From Fodinicola feengrottensis (lineage in GTDB: Bacteria > Actinomycetota > Actinomycetes > Mycobacteriales > HKI-0501): DNA of 64,000 nucleotides. Position 1 is the first letter of the stretch. Every line of letters starts with the position of its first letter. The notes under the pieces are model-generated. The model was not told the DNA's origin and did not search any database. It saw nothing but the letters and a program-made list of their open reading frames with translations. Shown one piece after another: positions 1 to 9,556 of this stretch. The stretch is from positions 1-64,000 of the forward strand of contig NZ_WOTO01000037.1 in assembly GCF_010993775.1 (NCBI RefSeq), in the 5' to 3' direction. The position numbers and the translations under genes were made by a program.

Positions 1-489
1 TCCAGGCCGGCCGGTCCAAGGCCGATCCACCACCTGCAGCGGGGGGAAAACCAGGTCACCGTAACGAGCACGCGATTTTGCAGCTGCGTTCAGTCGTTTT
101 GCGATGTAACGCAACAGGATCGGCGTGGACCGAGGTTGGCCGGCGGCATGGCACATCGCCAGCCACTCGTCCAGGTCGTCCGGCCAGGGCGCCGGCTTGT
201 GGAGCTTTTCCGCCCAGTCGCGGGCAATCGGCAGTAAGTACGGGTAGAAAGCGTGCCGCAGCTCGGAAACCAGGTCGGGCAGCGGGTAGTCGAAATACCG
301 GTACTGCCCGGAGCCGAAACGATATCGGGCCATGTCAATGGTCGACCGGAAATGGTCCGCGTGATCGTACATTCGGGAGATTTGCCGGCACTGCTGGGAA
401 GTGAGGATCCGGCCGACCGGCCCGCAACCGTACGAGTTCAGCTCGGTTTCGATTGCGGGCCAGTCCGCCGCGTGCACGCGGTCGACCAT
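1..489 (-). CDS. 2OG-Fe(II) oxygenase (COG3826-like), 3' end off the window, frameshifted
   Basis: Reading from an ATG at 489 gives a protein starting MVDRVHAADWPAIETEL and containing FRSTIDMARYRFGSGQYRYF, DYPLPDLVSELRHAFYP and CHAAGQPRSTPILLRY. This is the typical N-terminal two thirds of COG3826-type 2-oxoglutarate/Fe(II) dioxygenases. After about position 110 the frame is disrupted: the expected HxD metal-binding segment before GDLVFP is garbled by several small indels, and the frame shifts again after LQVV. The C-terminus lies beyond the left edge. The start overlaps the expected TGA of the upstream methyltransferase (TGATG), so the two are probably co-transcribed. The substrate is unknown. 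Confidence 0.7.
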   Translation of the reverse strand, partial: MVDRVHAADWPAIETELNSYGCGPVGRILTSQQCRQISRMYDHADHFRSTIDMARYRFGSGQYRYFDYPLPDLVSELRHAFYPYLLPIARDWAEKLHKPAPWPDDLDEWLAMCHAAGQPRSTPILLRYIAKRLNAAAKSRARYGDLVFPPLQVVDRPWTGRPG

Positions 490-982
490 CACAGTCCCAG
501 TGCGGCTGCAGCGCTCCCTCGAGGGTGAGCAGGAATTCCTTGCGTTCCAACCCAGCCGCATAGCCGGTCAACGAGCCGTCTGCCCCGATCACTCGGTGGC
601 ACGGGCGTACGACCAGCAGCGGGTTCGCGCCGATCGCGGCCGCCACCGCGCGAACCCGCTCGCGGGGTGCGCCGACCTGTGCGGTCACCCAGCCGTAGGT
701 CACGGTTTGGCCGTACGGAATGGTTTCCAGCGCTGCCCAGACCCGGCGCTGGAATTCCGTGCCGGACTCGGCGCAGTCGAGTTCGAAGGCCTGCCGGTCG
801 CCGGCGAAATACTCCGCGAGCTGCCGGGTCACCTTCTCGAAAGCCGCTGGGTCGTGTTCCCAGTCAGGCTGAATGTTCTTGCCAGCAAAAGAAACAGCGG
901 TCAACCGCAGGCCGGTCGCGGACTGCTCGCCGACCAACAGCAGGTCGCCGGCCGGGCTGCTCGCCGTGGTGTAGACCGTCAT
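489..982 (-). CDS. ogt: Methylated-DNA--protein-cysteine methyltransferase
   Basis: Suicide DNA-repair enzyme that moves the alkyl group from O6-alkylguanine to its own cysteine. The active-site motif PCHRV is present, preceded by the helix-turn-helix region (GTEFQRRVWAALETIPYGQT) and followed by GSLTGYAAGLERKEFLL, the normal C-terminal order of the MGMT fold. The ATG at 982 (MTVYTTASSPAGDLLLVGE) is chosen because GGAAAGGA lies just upstream; an upstream in-frame ATG at 1015 has no such signal. The frame runs on past 489 without a stop, but a TGA one base out of frame at 491-489 overlaps the next gene's ATG. I therefore infer a single-base error near the end of the gene. Confidence 0.85.
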
Positions 983-1079
983 CGGTCCGTCCTTTCCGTG
1001 ATACTTCTTGAACATCTCCTATTCTCGGTCGGGACGGCTGGCTTGGCTGGCGGAAATCGGACGTGGCGATAGGACCTGG

Positions 1080-2404
1080 TCAGGAGGTGACAGTTGGTCG
1101 TTCGTCGGCTTCGGCGAGGCTCACGCCGGACTCCGGGATGACACCGAAGTGCACCAGTTGCCGGCGCGCGAGCAGGTCGGTGAGCCAACTGGTGGCCACT
1201 CGCAGCCGGTTCGCCGGCAGTGCCAGCAGGTGATAGCCGCGAGCCACCACCTTGGCCGGGAAACCGCTGAGCGGGATGTGCAGCGGATCGGCGACCGCCT
1301 GAAGGCCGGCGAGGTCCACCACGAAACCCAGATCGCTGTGTTTGTACGCCTTCGCGGTGCCGCGGCCGAAAGCGGCGGCGATGTTGTGGGCCAGCGCGAC
1401 GCCTTGACGCTGGGCGTGCTGCGCGGTCATGGCGGTGATCTCGCCGGGCCTGGTCAGGTCCGGCACGGCGGCCACGTCGCCGGCTGCCCACACGTCCGGG
1501 AATCCTGGCACCGCAAGGAATTCGTCGGTGTTCAGCCGTCCCTTGGTGGTCGGCAGCCCGAGCGGTTCGACGAGCGGGTCGGGTCGTACGCCCACACACC
1601 ACGCGACCGTGCGGGTGGGGATTTCCGAGCCGTCGGTCAGACTCACCGATGTCGCGGTGACCTTCGAGACGCTGGTTTCCAGCCGTACGTCCACACCGCG
1701 GTTTCGCAGCACTTTCAGCGCTGGTCCGGCAAGGCGCTCGGACAGCCCGGGCAGCACCCGGGACGCCGTGTCGACCAACACCCAGCGGGCCGCGGTGGCC
1801 GGCCGACCTCGCCGTTTTTTTTTTTGGTCGCTTGCTTGGTCAGTTGCTGGCCTTGGGCGACCAGCTCGGTGCCCGTGTAGCCGGCGCCGACCACCACGAA
1901 TGTCATGCGCGCAGTCCGCTCTTCCTCGGTTTCGGCGAGGTCGGCATATTCCAGCTGTCGCAGAATGTGGTCGCGCAGGTAAATGGCCTCGGCGACGGAC
2001 TTGAAACCCTTGGCGTAGTCGGCGACCCCCGGGATGGACAGCAGTCGGGTGACGCTGCCGGAAGTGATCACCAGGTGGTCGAAGGCCAGCTCGACCGCGT
2101 GGCCCTCGTCGTTGACGACGGTGAGGTGGCGCCCGGCCAGGTCGATGGCGGTGACCATGCCCAACTGCAGCCGGGTCCGCGGCAGTTTGACCCGCAGCGG
2201 CACGGCGACCTGCCGCGGCTCCAGCACCCCGCCGGCCACCTCGGGCAGCAGCGGGATGTAGAGCATGTAGTCGGTCGGGCTCACCACCACCAGCTCGGCC
2301 ACGTCCGCCGGCAACTGGCGTTCGAGCGTACGAAGACAGTGGTAGCCGGCGAATCCCGCCCCGATCACCACGACCCGTTTCCGGCCGGCACGTAAGTCTG
2401 CCAT
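1080..2404 (-). CDS. ndh: Type II NADH dehydrogenase (NDH-2), frameshifted at an A11/T11 run
   Basis: Single-subunit flavoprotein that oxidises NADH and passes electrons to quinone without pumping protons. The N-terminal FAD site is VVVIGAGFAGYHCLRTLE, the NADH-site glycine motif is VVVGAGYTGTEL, and the C-terminal flavin motif is DVWAAGDVAAVPD. The start is the ATG at 2404 (MADLRAGRKR), with GGAGGG upstream. The frame breaks at the 11-base homopolymer at 1815-1825; a run of 9 or 12 would join ...QQLTKQATKK to RWVLVDTASRVLPGL and restore about 440 residues, normal for the family. This is most likely a homopolymer error rather than a dead gene. Confidence 0.85.
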
Positions 2405-2488
2405 GGCGAGCACCCTCCGAGCGGGGGACGGATCCGTGCGCTCATTGAATGCCCTGGGCTGGTGCCCCGCAAACGGGTGAGACACCTG

Positions 2489-2945
2489 TCACCTCTGGGC
2501 GATCTCGATCCGAAAGACCGGGTGGTTCGGAGCGATTTCCAGCAGCCGGGCTTCCGGGGCCTGGTGATCGGTGTTGTTGAAGAAGCCGGTGTCCTCTTTC
2601 CAGATCTTCAGGTATGGCCGCAGGACGGGCGGCTTCTCGGCGTCCGCGAGCTCGGTCGCGGTGAACTCTTCGGTCTTGAAACCGAGCCGCAGCTGGCCCT
2701 CGCCGGCGGCCCGCAGGTTGCGGACCCACTGGGTGTTGCCGCGCGGAGCCACCAAGTAGAGCTGGCCCTCGTGCCGCAGCGGGCCGACCACGGCCGTACG
2801 CAGTTCGCCGCTCTTGCGTCCGCGTACGTAGAGCAGTTTCATTCCGCGCATCGTGATGCCGAGCTTGAGCGTGGTGCTCAGGATCCGGTGAATCCACATG
2901 TCCTTGGCCTCCGGCTTTCACGTAGCGCGGCGCGGTGTCGTTCAT
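2489..2945 (-). CDS. Nitroreductase/deazaflavin-dependent reductase family protein
   Basis: The body (residues LKLGITMRGMKLLYVRGRKS, then GELRTAVVGPLRHEGQLYLV and GNTQWVRNLRAAGEGQL) matches the small split-barrel Ddn-like family that uses F420 or a flavin. The ATG at 2945 has a strong GAGGAGACGAC ribosome site and starts MNDTAPRYVKAG. That frame joins the body only if one base is corrected near 2900-2910; otherwise translation would begin at 2899. The gene faces a TetR gene, and two palindromes in the gap are its likely operators, so it is probably the TetR protein's target. The substrate is unknown. Confidence 0.75.
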
Positions 2946-2963
2946 GTCGTCTCCTCGATTTTG

Positions 2964-3031
2964 GAGAGCAGCGCTCTCGTCTGAGATCAGTGAACACTAG
3001 CGCGTACAGCCTGTCAAGAGCAGTGCTCTTG
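2964..3031. promoter_or_regulatory. Two TetR-type operator palindromes
   Basis: GAGAGC-AGC-GCTCTC lies at 2964-2978 and CAAGAGCAGTGCTCTTG at 3015-3031. Both are perfect palindromes sharing the core AGAGCA/TGCTCT. A degenerate third half (GCACTGCTCT) lies at about 3039-3048, just before the TetR gene start. They sit between the divergent reductase (minus) and TetR (plus) genes, the usual layout for a TetR repressor controlling itself and its neighbour. Direct sight of the repeats; the binding protein is inferred. Confidence 0.8.
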
Positions 3032-3070
3032 TATTTGTGCACTGCTCTGCTTCGTGTCACACTGAGACGC

Positions 3071-3799
3071 ATGAACGCCAGTCAGACGGCCCGCGAGCGC
3101 GCGCGTATCGAGTTGACGCGGGAGATCAAGGAAGAGGCCCGCCGCCAGCTCGCTGCCGACGGCGCCGGCGCCGACCGACTGTCGCTGCGTGGGGTGGCCC
3201 GCGAGCTCGGCCTGGTGTCGTCCGCGCTCTACCGGTATTTCCCCAGCCGGGACGACCTGCTGACGGCCCTCATCATCGACGCGTACAACGCCATTGGCGA
3301 GGCCGCCGAGACTGTTCCTGATGGGCCGGCCGGTTCGGCGCAGCGGTGGCGGGCGGTGTGCCGGGCGATCCGGCGCTGGGCCCGCGAGCACTCGGGGGAG
3401 TACGCGCTGATTTACGGCTCCGCGATCCCCGGCTATCAGGCTCCGCCGGAGACCATCGCGCCGGCCGGCCGCGGCGCGTTCGTGCTGTTCGCAGTGCTGC
3501 GGGACGCCTGGGCGGCCGGCCGGCTGGTAGTGCCGGCCGACGCGCCGGCGATGTCCAGTCGGCTGTCCGGGCAGTTCGGGCAGCTCAGCGTGGTCGCGCC
3601 GGAGCTGCCGGACGCCGTGCTGGCGCGCGCGGTGATCGTCTGGACGCAGTTGTTCGGGATGATCAGCTTCGAGCTGACCGGCCAGTTCGTCGGCACTGTC
3701 GACCCCACCGACGAGTTCTTCGAACACGCCACCGCCGAGATGGCGGCCTTCCTCGGGCTCGCGGATTCGTTCGGCGGCGGCCGAACTGTCCCGGGGTGA
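3071..3799 (+). CDS. TetR/AcrR family transcriptional regulator
   Basis: A 242-residue protein. The N-terminal helix-turn-helix is visible (DRLSLRGVARELGLVSSALY, then RYFPSRDDLLTALI), followed by a helical ligand-binding half (GEYALIYGSAIPGYQAP) of the type found with TetR_C_13-like domains. The ATG at 3071 follows the operator cluster closely. The gene is divergent from a deazaflavin-type reductase, which it probably represses together with itself. The ligand is unknown. An ArsR-like gene starts 11 bases after its stop and may be co-transcribed. Confidence 0.9.
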   Translation: MNASQTARERARIELTREIKEEARRQLAADGAGADRLSLRGVARELGLVSSALYRYFPSRDDLLTALIIDAYNAIGEAAETVPDGPAGSAQRWRAVCRAIRRWAREHSGEYALIYGSAIPGYQAPPETIAPAGRGAFVLFAVLRDAWAAGRLVVPADAPAMSSRLSGQFGQLSVVAPELPDAVLARAVIVWTQLFGMISFELTGQFVGTVDPTDEFFEHATAEMAAFLGLADSFGGGRTVPG

Positions 3800-3809
3800 G
3801 AATGGGGTC

Positions 3810-4532
3810 ATGACTGCAAGGAGTGCGGAGGTGGCCGGGTTGGCCGGGCTGCTGGCCGACCGGACCCGGGCCGCGTTCTGTCTGGCGTTGCTGGACGGCC
3901 GGGCCTGGACGGCGACCGAGCTGGCCAAGCACGCGAAGGTCGCGCCGTCGACCACCAGCGAACACCTGGACCGGCTCATCGGCGGCGGCCTGCTGGTCGA
4001 GCGGCGGCAGGGCCGGCACCGGTACGTGCAGCTGGCCGGCTCACCGGCCGCCGAGCTGGTGGAGACGCTCGCCTCGTACGTCGGACCGGTGCCGGAGCCG
4101 ACCGGGACACTGAAGGCCGTCACCGCGCGGGCCGCGCTGGCCCGCGGTCGTACCTGCTACTACGACCACCTCGCCGGCCGGCTCGGAGTGGCTATCGCGG
4201 ACGGCATGACCTCGGCTGGCCTGCTCGACCAGAGCGCCGGTTTTTCGCGCTCACCGACGAGGGCTTGTCCTGGCTGACCGGCACCCTCGGCGCGGACCGC
4301 ACCGCGTTGCGGTCCCACCGCCCGCCCGATCGCCAGGGCCTGCTTGGACTGGACCGAGCGCCGGTCCCACCTCGCCGGCCTCGCCGGCGCACAGATTTGC
4401 TTGATTTTCCAGGAAAAGAGCTGGGTCCGGCGAATCGGCAGCGATCGGGCCGTACGACTCACCCCGGCCGGCGAGACCGCGCTGCGCGATCTCTTCGACA
4501 TTGACCCGACCGCCCTCCTCGCGCTGACTTGA
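3810..4532 (+). CDS. ArsR-type winged-helix regulator, two frameshifts
   Basis: The N-terminus has a winged helix (WTATELAKHAKVAPSTTSEH, LDRLIGGGLLVERRQGRHRY) typical of ArsR proteins. The rest matches the longer actinobacterial form with a C-terminal extension: ALRSH, CLDWTERRSHLAGLAGAQIC and WVRRIGSDRAVRLTPAGE. These segments lie in three frames, with breaks near 4240 and 4345, so two small indels must be repaired. The corrected length is about 240 residues. It lacks an obvious metal-binding CxC, so it is not assigned as a metal sensor. It probably shares a transcript with the TetR gene upstream. Confidence 0.75.
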
Positions 4533-4562
4533 TCGCGGTGGCTCGGCCTCGATTCGGGCGTT

Positions 4563-6555
4563 CTAGCCGAACGAGAACAGCTGGTAGGTCGACGCGGTCC
4601 AGATGCGGCTCGGTTGATTGAGCGTGTCGTTGTCGAGCCTGATGGTGATCGACGTCTTGCCCGCGGTGAGTGACTGACTCGGGAGCGGGAAGTCGTCGTC
4701 TCGCCAGCACCGGTCGTGACCGTCGTAGCCGGTCTTGCGGGACACTCCGGCGTTGTACCAGGTGCCGGCCGGCTGACCGTCGACGAAGACGTTCGCGCGC
4801 TGGTTCGGGACGCAGGAATTCAACGTACGCCGCAGGTACGCGCCGGCATTCGCGCTGTTGATCGCCATCGTCGTGAGGGTGCTGCTGGTGGTCATTTGAG
4901 CCACTGTGTTCGTGATCAGCGGACTCTGGACGGTCTGCTCGTACGCGGCGGTCAGCGACGAGAGCTGATCGCTGGGTGACTGATATCCGGGGGAGCCAGG
5001 CGAGACCTGATCGGTGCGTACGGCGGTCGGCGTGGGTGTCCCGTACCAGAGCATGGTCGCCTTGTAACGCTGGGCATTGTCGTTCACCACACCGTGTTCC
5101 CAGTTCACCGTGAGGTGGTTGTTGAACGGAATGCTGTCCGATATCAGGAAACGGTATTCGGCGGCGCCGTCGATGTCCGACCCCGCCGGATTGTTGGTAG
5201 AGCTGGGAAGCCCGGCCATCGGCAACGACGTTTGGACGCCATTGTGCCAGTAATCGCCGCCCATGCCCCATTCCTCGGTGCCGGTCACCGCGATCTGTGG
5301 CGTCTTGCTGCCGTCCAGGTAAATGTGCGGGTCACCTTCCAGAGTGGCGCCGATCGAACCGAAGTTGATGACCGTGCCGACCAGCTTTCCGCTTCCTTGG
5401 TAGTCCAGGAAAGTCATGTCCTGACCTGCGGTCGGGTTGGGGCACGTCGACGTAGTTCGCGTGGAACTTTCCCACCCAGCTCAGCGGATCGGTGAACGGC
5501 TCGTACCGGACCGACCAGCTGACCGGATCCATCGCCGCGCTGGGGACGACCACGATCCGGGCGTTGGAGCCAAAAGGCATCGGCCAGTAGAGGCTGTAGT
5601 CCATGTACGTCGAGCCGTCGCTGGTGATGTTCGCGGGCAGGCCAGCGACCAGTTGCCGCCCAGCGGGTTGGTACACGCCAGCGCCGTCGCCGGTCAGGTA
5701 TTTGATCGGTGCGTCGACGCTGGGAGTCGTTTCGCCGTCCCAGTAAATCTGCAGGCGGGAGTTGCCGAACCGTACTTTCTGACCGTACGGAACATGAAAC
5801 TTGATCGCCCTCAGCTGACTGGGGCCGTCGATGCTGGCCACCTGTACAGGTGCGTTCGCGGTCGGCAACGCCACACTGCCTTGCTGCGTCGGGATGTTCT
5901 GTGGCGCGATGTCCGTGCCCGCGGACTTTAGTAGTGTGGCCACTTGGCTCGCGGTCGCGTCCGTTTGGGTGGGCAGTGGCACATCGACCGGCAGTTTCCG
6001 GTACATCGCGTAGAAATTGCCGTTCGCGGCCGAGGACATGTATTGCATGGTGCTCGCGTACGGAATCGACGTGGCGACGATGCTGCTGCCCTGGCTCTGT
6101 CCGGTGGTGAACGACAGCGGATACGGGAACTTGCTCGCCGGCGAGGTTGTCGGGTTGGTCTGACCGAGGTCGGCCGGCTTCACCGGCGCCAGGAAGAGCG
6201 GGTTGCGAATGGCCCACGGCCCGCCGATTTCCTCTTGTGAGCGCATGAAAGTGACGACCCCCGGTCCGGCCTGATCCAGCAGCACCCGACCGCCCAAGGG
6301 CGACGGACCGAAGGTGTTCACGTTGTCGGTGTTGCTGCCGCCCGGATCCGCGCTGGACTGGCCGCCGACCCGGTCACCGAGCTCCAGATACGGCAGTTTG
6401 TCCCAGTGCAGATAGCTGTCCAGCCCGAGGTAGAGCGGCGGCGTCGTCGCGGTGTCCGGGTAACCCGGGGCCGTCGCCGCCAGCACCGAGACCGCCGCCA
6501 CCACGGCTACCAAAGAGAAGCGGATCGTACGGTGGGCCTTGCCGCCAGCTGTCAT
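4563..6555 (-). CDS. Secreted DUF2961 / GH172-family protein, one frameshift
   Basis: The ATG at 6555 (GAGGAT upstream) begins a signal peptide (basic MTAGGKAHRTIRF, hydrophobic SLVAVVAAVSVLAATAP). The mature part has DUF2961 hallmarks: GPGVVTFMRSQEEIGGPWAI, LQIYWDGETTPSVDAPIKYL, NYVDVP, then GSGKLVGTVINFG, LEGDPHIYLDG and GTGTEEW-like GTEEWGMGGDYW. The family includes GH172 enzymes acting on fructofuranose or arabinofuranose sugars. The frame changes near 5430 between NYVDVPQP and QDMTFLDYQGSG, so one indel is inferred. Corrected length is about 660 residues. The substrate cannot be read from the sequence; the neighbours do not form a clear sugar-use operon. Confidence 0.8.
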
Positions 6556-6652
6556 CAGATCCTCAGTCCACCAGCCGTGGGAAATCGATTGTTGGCAGAC
6601 AATATGGTGCCGTCCTGGCCCAGTCAAGGGCGTTCTTTTAGCGATACAGAGG

Positions 6653-7135
6653 TTACCAGGGCAGTGACTCGCCCACCCAGTGCGTGAGGGTGTCCATGTC
6701 GTCGGGCTGGTGCACGTGCCGAGGTGGGGTTTCGAAGGTCATGTACGGCTTGAGGCGTACCACCACGCGGTGTTCCTCGGTGCACATCCGGATCATCTCG
6801 GGCCGTTTCTCGTCGCCGATCGGCTGACCGGCCATCACTTCCATGATCTTCATGCCGACGTCGATCGCGGCATCCAGATCGTCCTCGACGGTGGTCGTAC
6901 AGTAGACGTCCACATAGGTCACCGGCCATTTTTCGTCGAGGACGCAAAGCGAAGCGGTCCCGGTGCGATGGGCGGCCTTCGCCTTGCCGCGGTCGGCCAT
7001 CGTCCAGACCAGGATGTCGTCGCCGTCCATCACGTAATAGACGACCGACATCGCCGGTCCGTGTTCCTTGCGGCCGAATCCGTAGACGGCGGTGCGATGG
7101 CCGCGGACGAATTCCTTGCGCTCTTCCCGATCCAC
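6653..7135 (-). CDS. Pyridoxamine-5'-phosphate-oxidase-like split-barrel flavoprotein
   Basis: A complete 160-residue protein with a GTG start preceded by GGGGAG. The sequence MSVVYYVMDGDDILVWTMAD, RGKAKAAHRTGTASLCVLDE, KWPVTYVDVYCTTTVEDD fits the split-barrel FMN/F420-binding family. Such enzymes reduce or oxidise small molecules with F420 or FMN; the substrate is unknown. It stands alone between the secreted GH172 gene and the MocR gene, with 26 bases to the latter's stop. Confidence 0.8.
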   Translation of the reverse strand: MDREERKEFVRGHRTAVYGFGRKEHGPAMSVVYYVMDGDDILVWTMADRGKAKAAHRTGTASLCVLDEKWPVTYVDVYCTTTVEDDLDAAIDVGMKIMEVMAGQPIGDEKRPEMIRMCTEEHRVVVRLKPYMTFETPPRHVHQPDDMDTLTHWVGESLPW

Positions 7136-7161
7136 GATGGCTCCCCACTGAAGGTTTGCCC

Positions 7162-8499
7162 CTATTCAACACCGCCGTCCGGGGTGTCGCGGGCCAGCGC
7201 CGCCAGGCTTTCCAGGGCAGCGGCGAGATCCGCGACCGGCGGCGCGGCGAGGGCCAGTCGTACGGCATGCGGTGCCTGGCCGACACCGACCGCGAAGATC
7301 GCGCCCGGGCTGACCGCGATGCCTCGGCGCGCCGCGGCCGCCACGAAGGTGTCCGCGCGCCACGGCTCGGGCAGCTCCCACCAGCAGTGGTACGCCCGCG
7401 GATCGGCCCGTACGGTGAAATCGGCGAGCGTGGTGGCCACTATTTCCTGCCGGCGCTTTGCCTCCGTACGCTTGGATTCCTCAACGGTCGCGAGCGTCCC
7501 GTCGGCCATCCAATGGGTCGTCGCGGCCAACGCGAAATGCGCGGCCGTCCAGCCGCCGGACCGCAGCGCGGTGCCGATCCGGTCTACCAAAGTGGCTGGT
7601 GGAATGCAAAATCCCACGGTCAGGCCGGGTGCCAGCCGCTTGGACAGGCTGTCCACCACTACCGTCCACTGTGGAGCGAGCGCGGCGATGGGGGTCGAAT
7701 CTTTGCGCAGGAAGCCGTAGATGCTGTCCTCGATCGCATAAATTTCTTTGTCTTCCAAGACTTTCGCGATGTCCTCGCGCCGCCGCTGGGACATCGTGAC
7801 GCCCAGCGGGTTGTGCAGCGTGGGCTGCAGGTAGACGGCCCGTACCGGCGCCTGCGCCAGTGCTGCCGGCACCACCCCGTCGTCGTCCATTGCCAGCGGA
7901 ACCAGCGTCACGCCGAGCCGGGCGGCGACGCCTTTCACTACCGGGTAAGTGAAAGCCTCGACACCGAGCCGCTCGCCGGCGGCACCAACGCCGCGATGTG
8001 CACCGGCGATCGCCTGCCGGCCGTTGCCGGCGAACAGCAGCTGCCGCGGGTCGGGCGCCCAACCGGTCCGGGCCAGCGCCACGGCCGCCGCCTGCCGGGC
8101 CGCTGGCGTACCGGCCGCGCCGACCGGTCTCAGCGCGTCCTCCAGCAGGCCGCCTCGGAGCAATTTCTGCATGCTCCGAGCGAGCAGCTCGGCCTGGCCC
8201 GGCACCACCGGAAAGTTCAGTTCCAGGTCGACGCGGGCCGTGCCGAGCTCGGCGAAGGTTCGTGGCTCGGCGAGGGCTGGTTCCACAGTCGGCGGGGTCG
8301 CTCGTACGTACGTGCCGCGGCCGACCTCGCCGACCGTCAGCCCACGGCGTACCAGCTCGGCATATACCCGGGCGGCAGTGGAACCCGCGATCCCGCGGCG
8401 GCGGGCGAACTCGCGTTGCGGCGGCAACCGGTCGCCGGCGGTGAGTCGACCGGTCGCGATGTCGTGGGCCACCGCGTCCGCGATGGCCCGGAAGTCCAT
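7162..8499 (-). CDS. MocR/PdxR-type GntR regulator with aminotransferase domain
   Basis: An uninterrupted 445-residue protein. Residues 1-70 form a GntR winged helix (RLPPQREFARRRGIAGSTAA, VYAELVRRGL). Residues about 100-440 are a fold-type I aminotransferase domain, with the PLP lysine in SLSKRLAPGL near residue 290 and NPLGVTMSQRRRE upstream. Such regulators sense PLP-linked or amino compounds and bind direct or inverted repeats. A perfect palindrome (8523-8544) lies just upstream in the gap shared with a divergent alpha/beta hydrolase, its likely target. No pdxS/pdxT is adjacent, so a vitamin B6 role is not assumed. Confidence 0.88.
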   Translation of the reverse strand: MDFRAIADAVAHDIATGRLTAGDRLPPQREFARRRGIAGSTAARVYAELVRRGLTVGEVGRGTYVRATPPTVEPALAEPRTFAELGTARVDLELNFPVVPGQAELLARSMQKLLRGGLLEDALRPVGAAGTPAARQAAAVALARTGWAPDPRQLLFAGNGRQAIAGAHRGVGAAGERLGVEAFTYPVVKGVAARLGVTLVPLAMDDDGVVPAALAQAPVRAVYLQPTLHNPLGVTMSQRRREDIAKVLEDKEIYAIEDSIYGFLRKDSTPIAALAPQWTVVVDSLSKRLAPGLTVGFCIPPATLVDRIGTALRSGGWTAAHFALAATTHWMADGTLATVEESKRTEAKRRQEIVATTLADFTVRADPRAYHCWWELPEPWRADTFVAAAARRGIAVSPGAIFAVGVGQAPHAVRLALAAPPVADLAAALESLAALARDTPDGGVE

Positions 8500-8522
8500 C
8501 TGCCCGTCTCCCTATTGCTCCG

Positions 8523-8544
8523 AGTGCAATGTTTTCATTGCACT
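8523..8544. promoter_or_regulatory. Palindromic operator for the MocR regulator
   Basis: AGTGCAATG-TTTT-CATTGCACT is a perfect 9+4+9 palindrome between the divergent MocR gene and the alpha/beta hydrolase. It starts 24 bases upstream of the MocR start codon, so binding would control both genes. The sequence symmetry is direct; the binding protein is inferred from position. Confidence 0.75.
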
Positions 8545-8617
8545 TAGATCATTCGCTTCGTAGCATCGAATCGTCAAGGCCAGCGGCGCGCAGGGCAGCG
8601 TAAGGGGAACGACAGCG

Positions 8618-9556
8618 ATGGAGATGGCGTACGACGATGAAGGCGCCGGCCAGCCGGTGCTGCTGGTGCATGGGCACCCCTTCAACCGGTCGATGTGGCG
8701 GCCCCAGGTGCGGTGGCTGACCGAACGCGGCTTCCGGGTGATCACCCCGGATCTGCGCGGCTACGGGGAAAGTCCCGTCACCACCGGCGGCAAAACAACG
8801 CTGGACGTCTTCGCGACGGACCTGCGTGATCTGCTCGACCACCTCGGCGTCGACCGGGTGCTGCTCGGCGGATTGTCGATGGGTGGGCAGATCGTGTTGG
8901 AGTTCCACCGGTTGTACGCGCGGCGACTGGCTGGGCTGCTGATCGCGGACTCGTCCGCTCGAGCCGACGACGAGGCGGCTCGCCAGGTGCGCCGGGACAC
9001 CGCGGCCCGGGTGCTGGCCGAGGGCATGGAGCCGTACGCGACCCAGGTGCTGCCGAAAATGATGGCGCCGGCGAACATCGGGGCTTTGCCGGCGGTCGCC
9101 GAGCAGGTGCTGGGAATGATGAAAAGCACCTCGCCGGCCGGCGCCGCGGCGGCCCTGGTGGGCCGCGCCGAACGGCCGGACTATGTTGAAATGCTAACGA
9201 AAATCGCCGTACCGACGCTGGTTGTGGTGGGCAGCGAAGACGAATTCACACCGGTCGCCGAGGCGGAGCTGATGGCTGGGCGGATCCCGGACGCGACCCT
9301 GGCCGTCATCGATGGCGCCGGCCACCTGCCCAACCTGGAACGGCCAGCACAGTTCAACGCCGCACTCGACCGATTCCTTGTGAAGGCTCGCTCAGCTTCT
9401 GTTCTTCAGCCGCGTTTTTTGAGCCACCGCGCGAAAACGTCCAGTGCCGGTTGCGGATCACGGCGCCCGATGCCGATCCGGAACCGGTCGGCCGGGACCG
9501 GATTGAGTTCGGAGCCGAAGGTGCTGGCCGGCAACAGCAGAACGCCGGCCTCCTGA
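8618..9556 (+). CDS. Alpha/beta hydrolase; true end probably near 9381
   Basis: The N-terminus has the oxyanion region VLLVHGHPFNRSMW, the nucleophile elbow GLSMGGQ (serine), the acid in VVGSEDEFTP, and the histidine in DGAGHLPNLERP. That is the complete catalytic triad of an alpha/beta hydrolase of roughly 255 residues. After FLVKARSAS the open frame runs about 55 residues into the opposite-strand aminotransferase gene with low-quality sequence, so the natural stop was probably lost to a one-base indel near 9380. It is divergent from the MocR regulator and shares its operator region. The substrate is unknown. Confidence 0.85.
   Translation: MEMAYDDEGAGQPVLLVHGHPFNRSMWRPQVRWLTERGFRVITPDLRGYGESPVTTGGKTTLDVFATDLRDLLDHLGVDRVLLGGLSMGGQIVLEFHRLYARRLAGLLIADSSARADDEAARQVRRDTAARVLAEGMEPYATQVLPKMMAPANIGALPAVAEQVLGMMKSTSPAGAAAALVGRAERPDYVEMLTKIAVPTLVVVGSEDEFTPVAEAELMAGRIPDATLAVIDGAGHLPNLERPAQFNAALDRFLVKARSASVLQPRFLSHRAKTSSAGCGSRRPMPIRNRSAGTGLSSEPKVLAGNSRTPAS

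Noticed and set aside
335..1015. Single open frame joining the methyltransferase to the 2OG oxygenase region
   Set aside because: The tail after the TGATG overlap is not family-like, while a shifted frame gives a proper 2OG oxygenase with its own ATG at 489.
1815..1825. Programmed frameshifting at the long homopolymers
   Set aside because: The runs occur in unrelated genes without slippery heptamers plus downstream structures common to them; error is simpler.
2462..3070. Plus-strand reading frame opposite the deazaflavin reductase
   Set aside because: Long open frames on the opposite strand are common at this GC; the protein has no family-like content before the TetR start at 3071.
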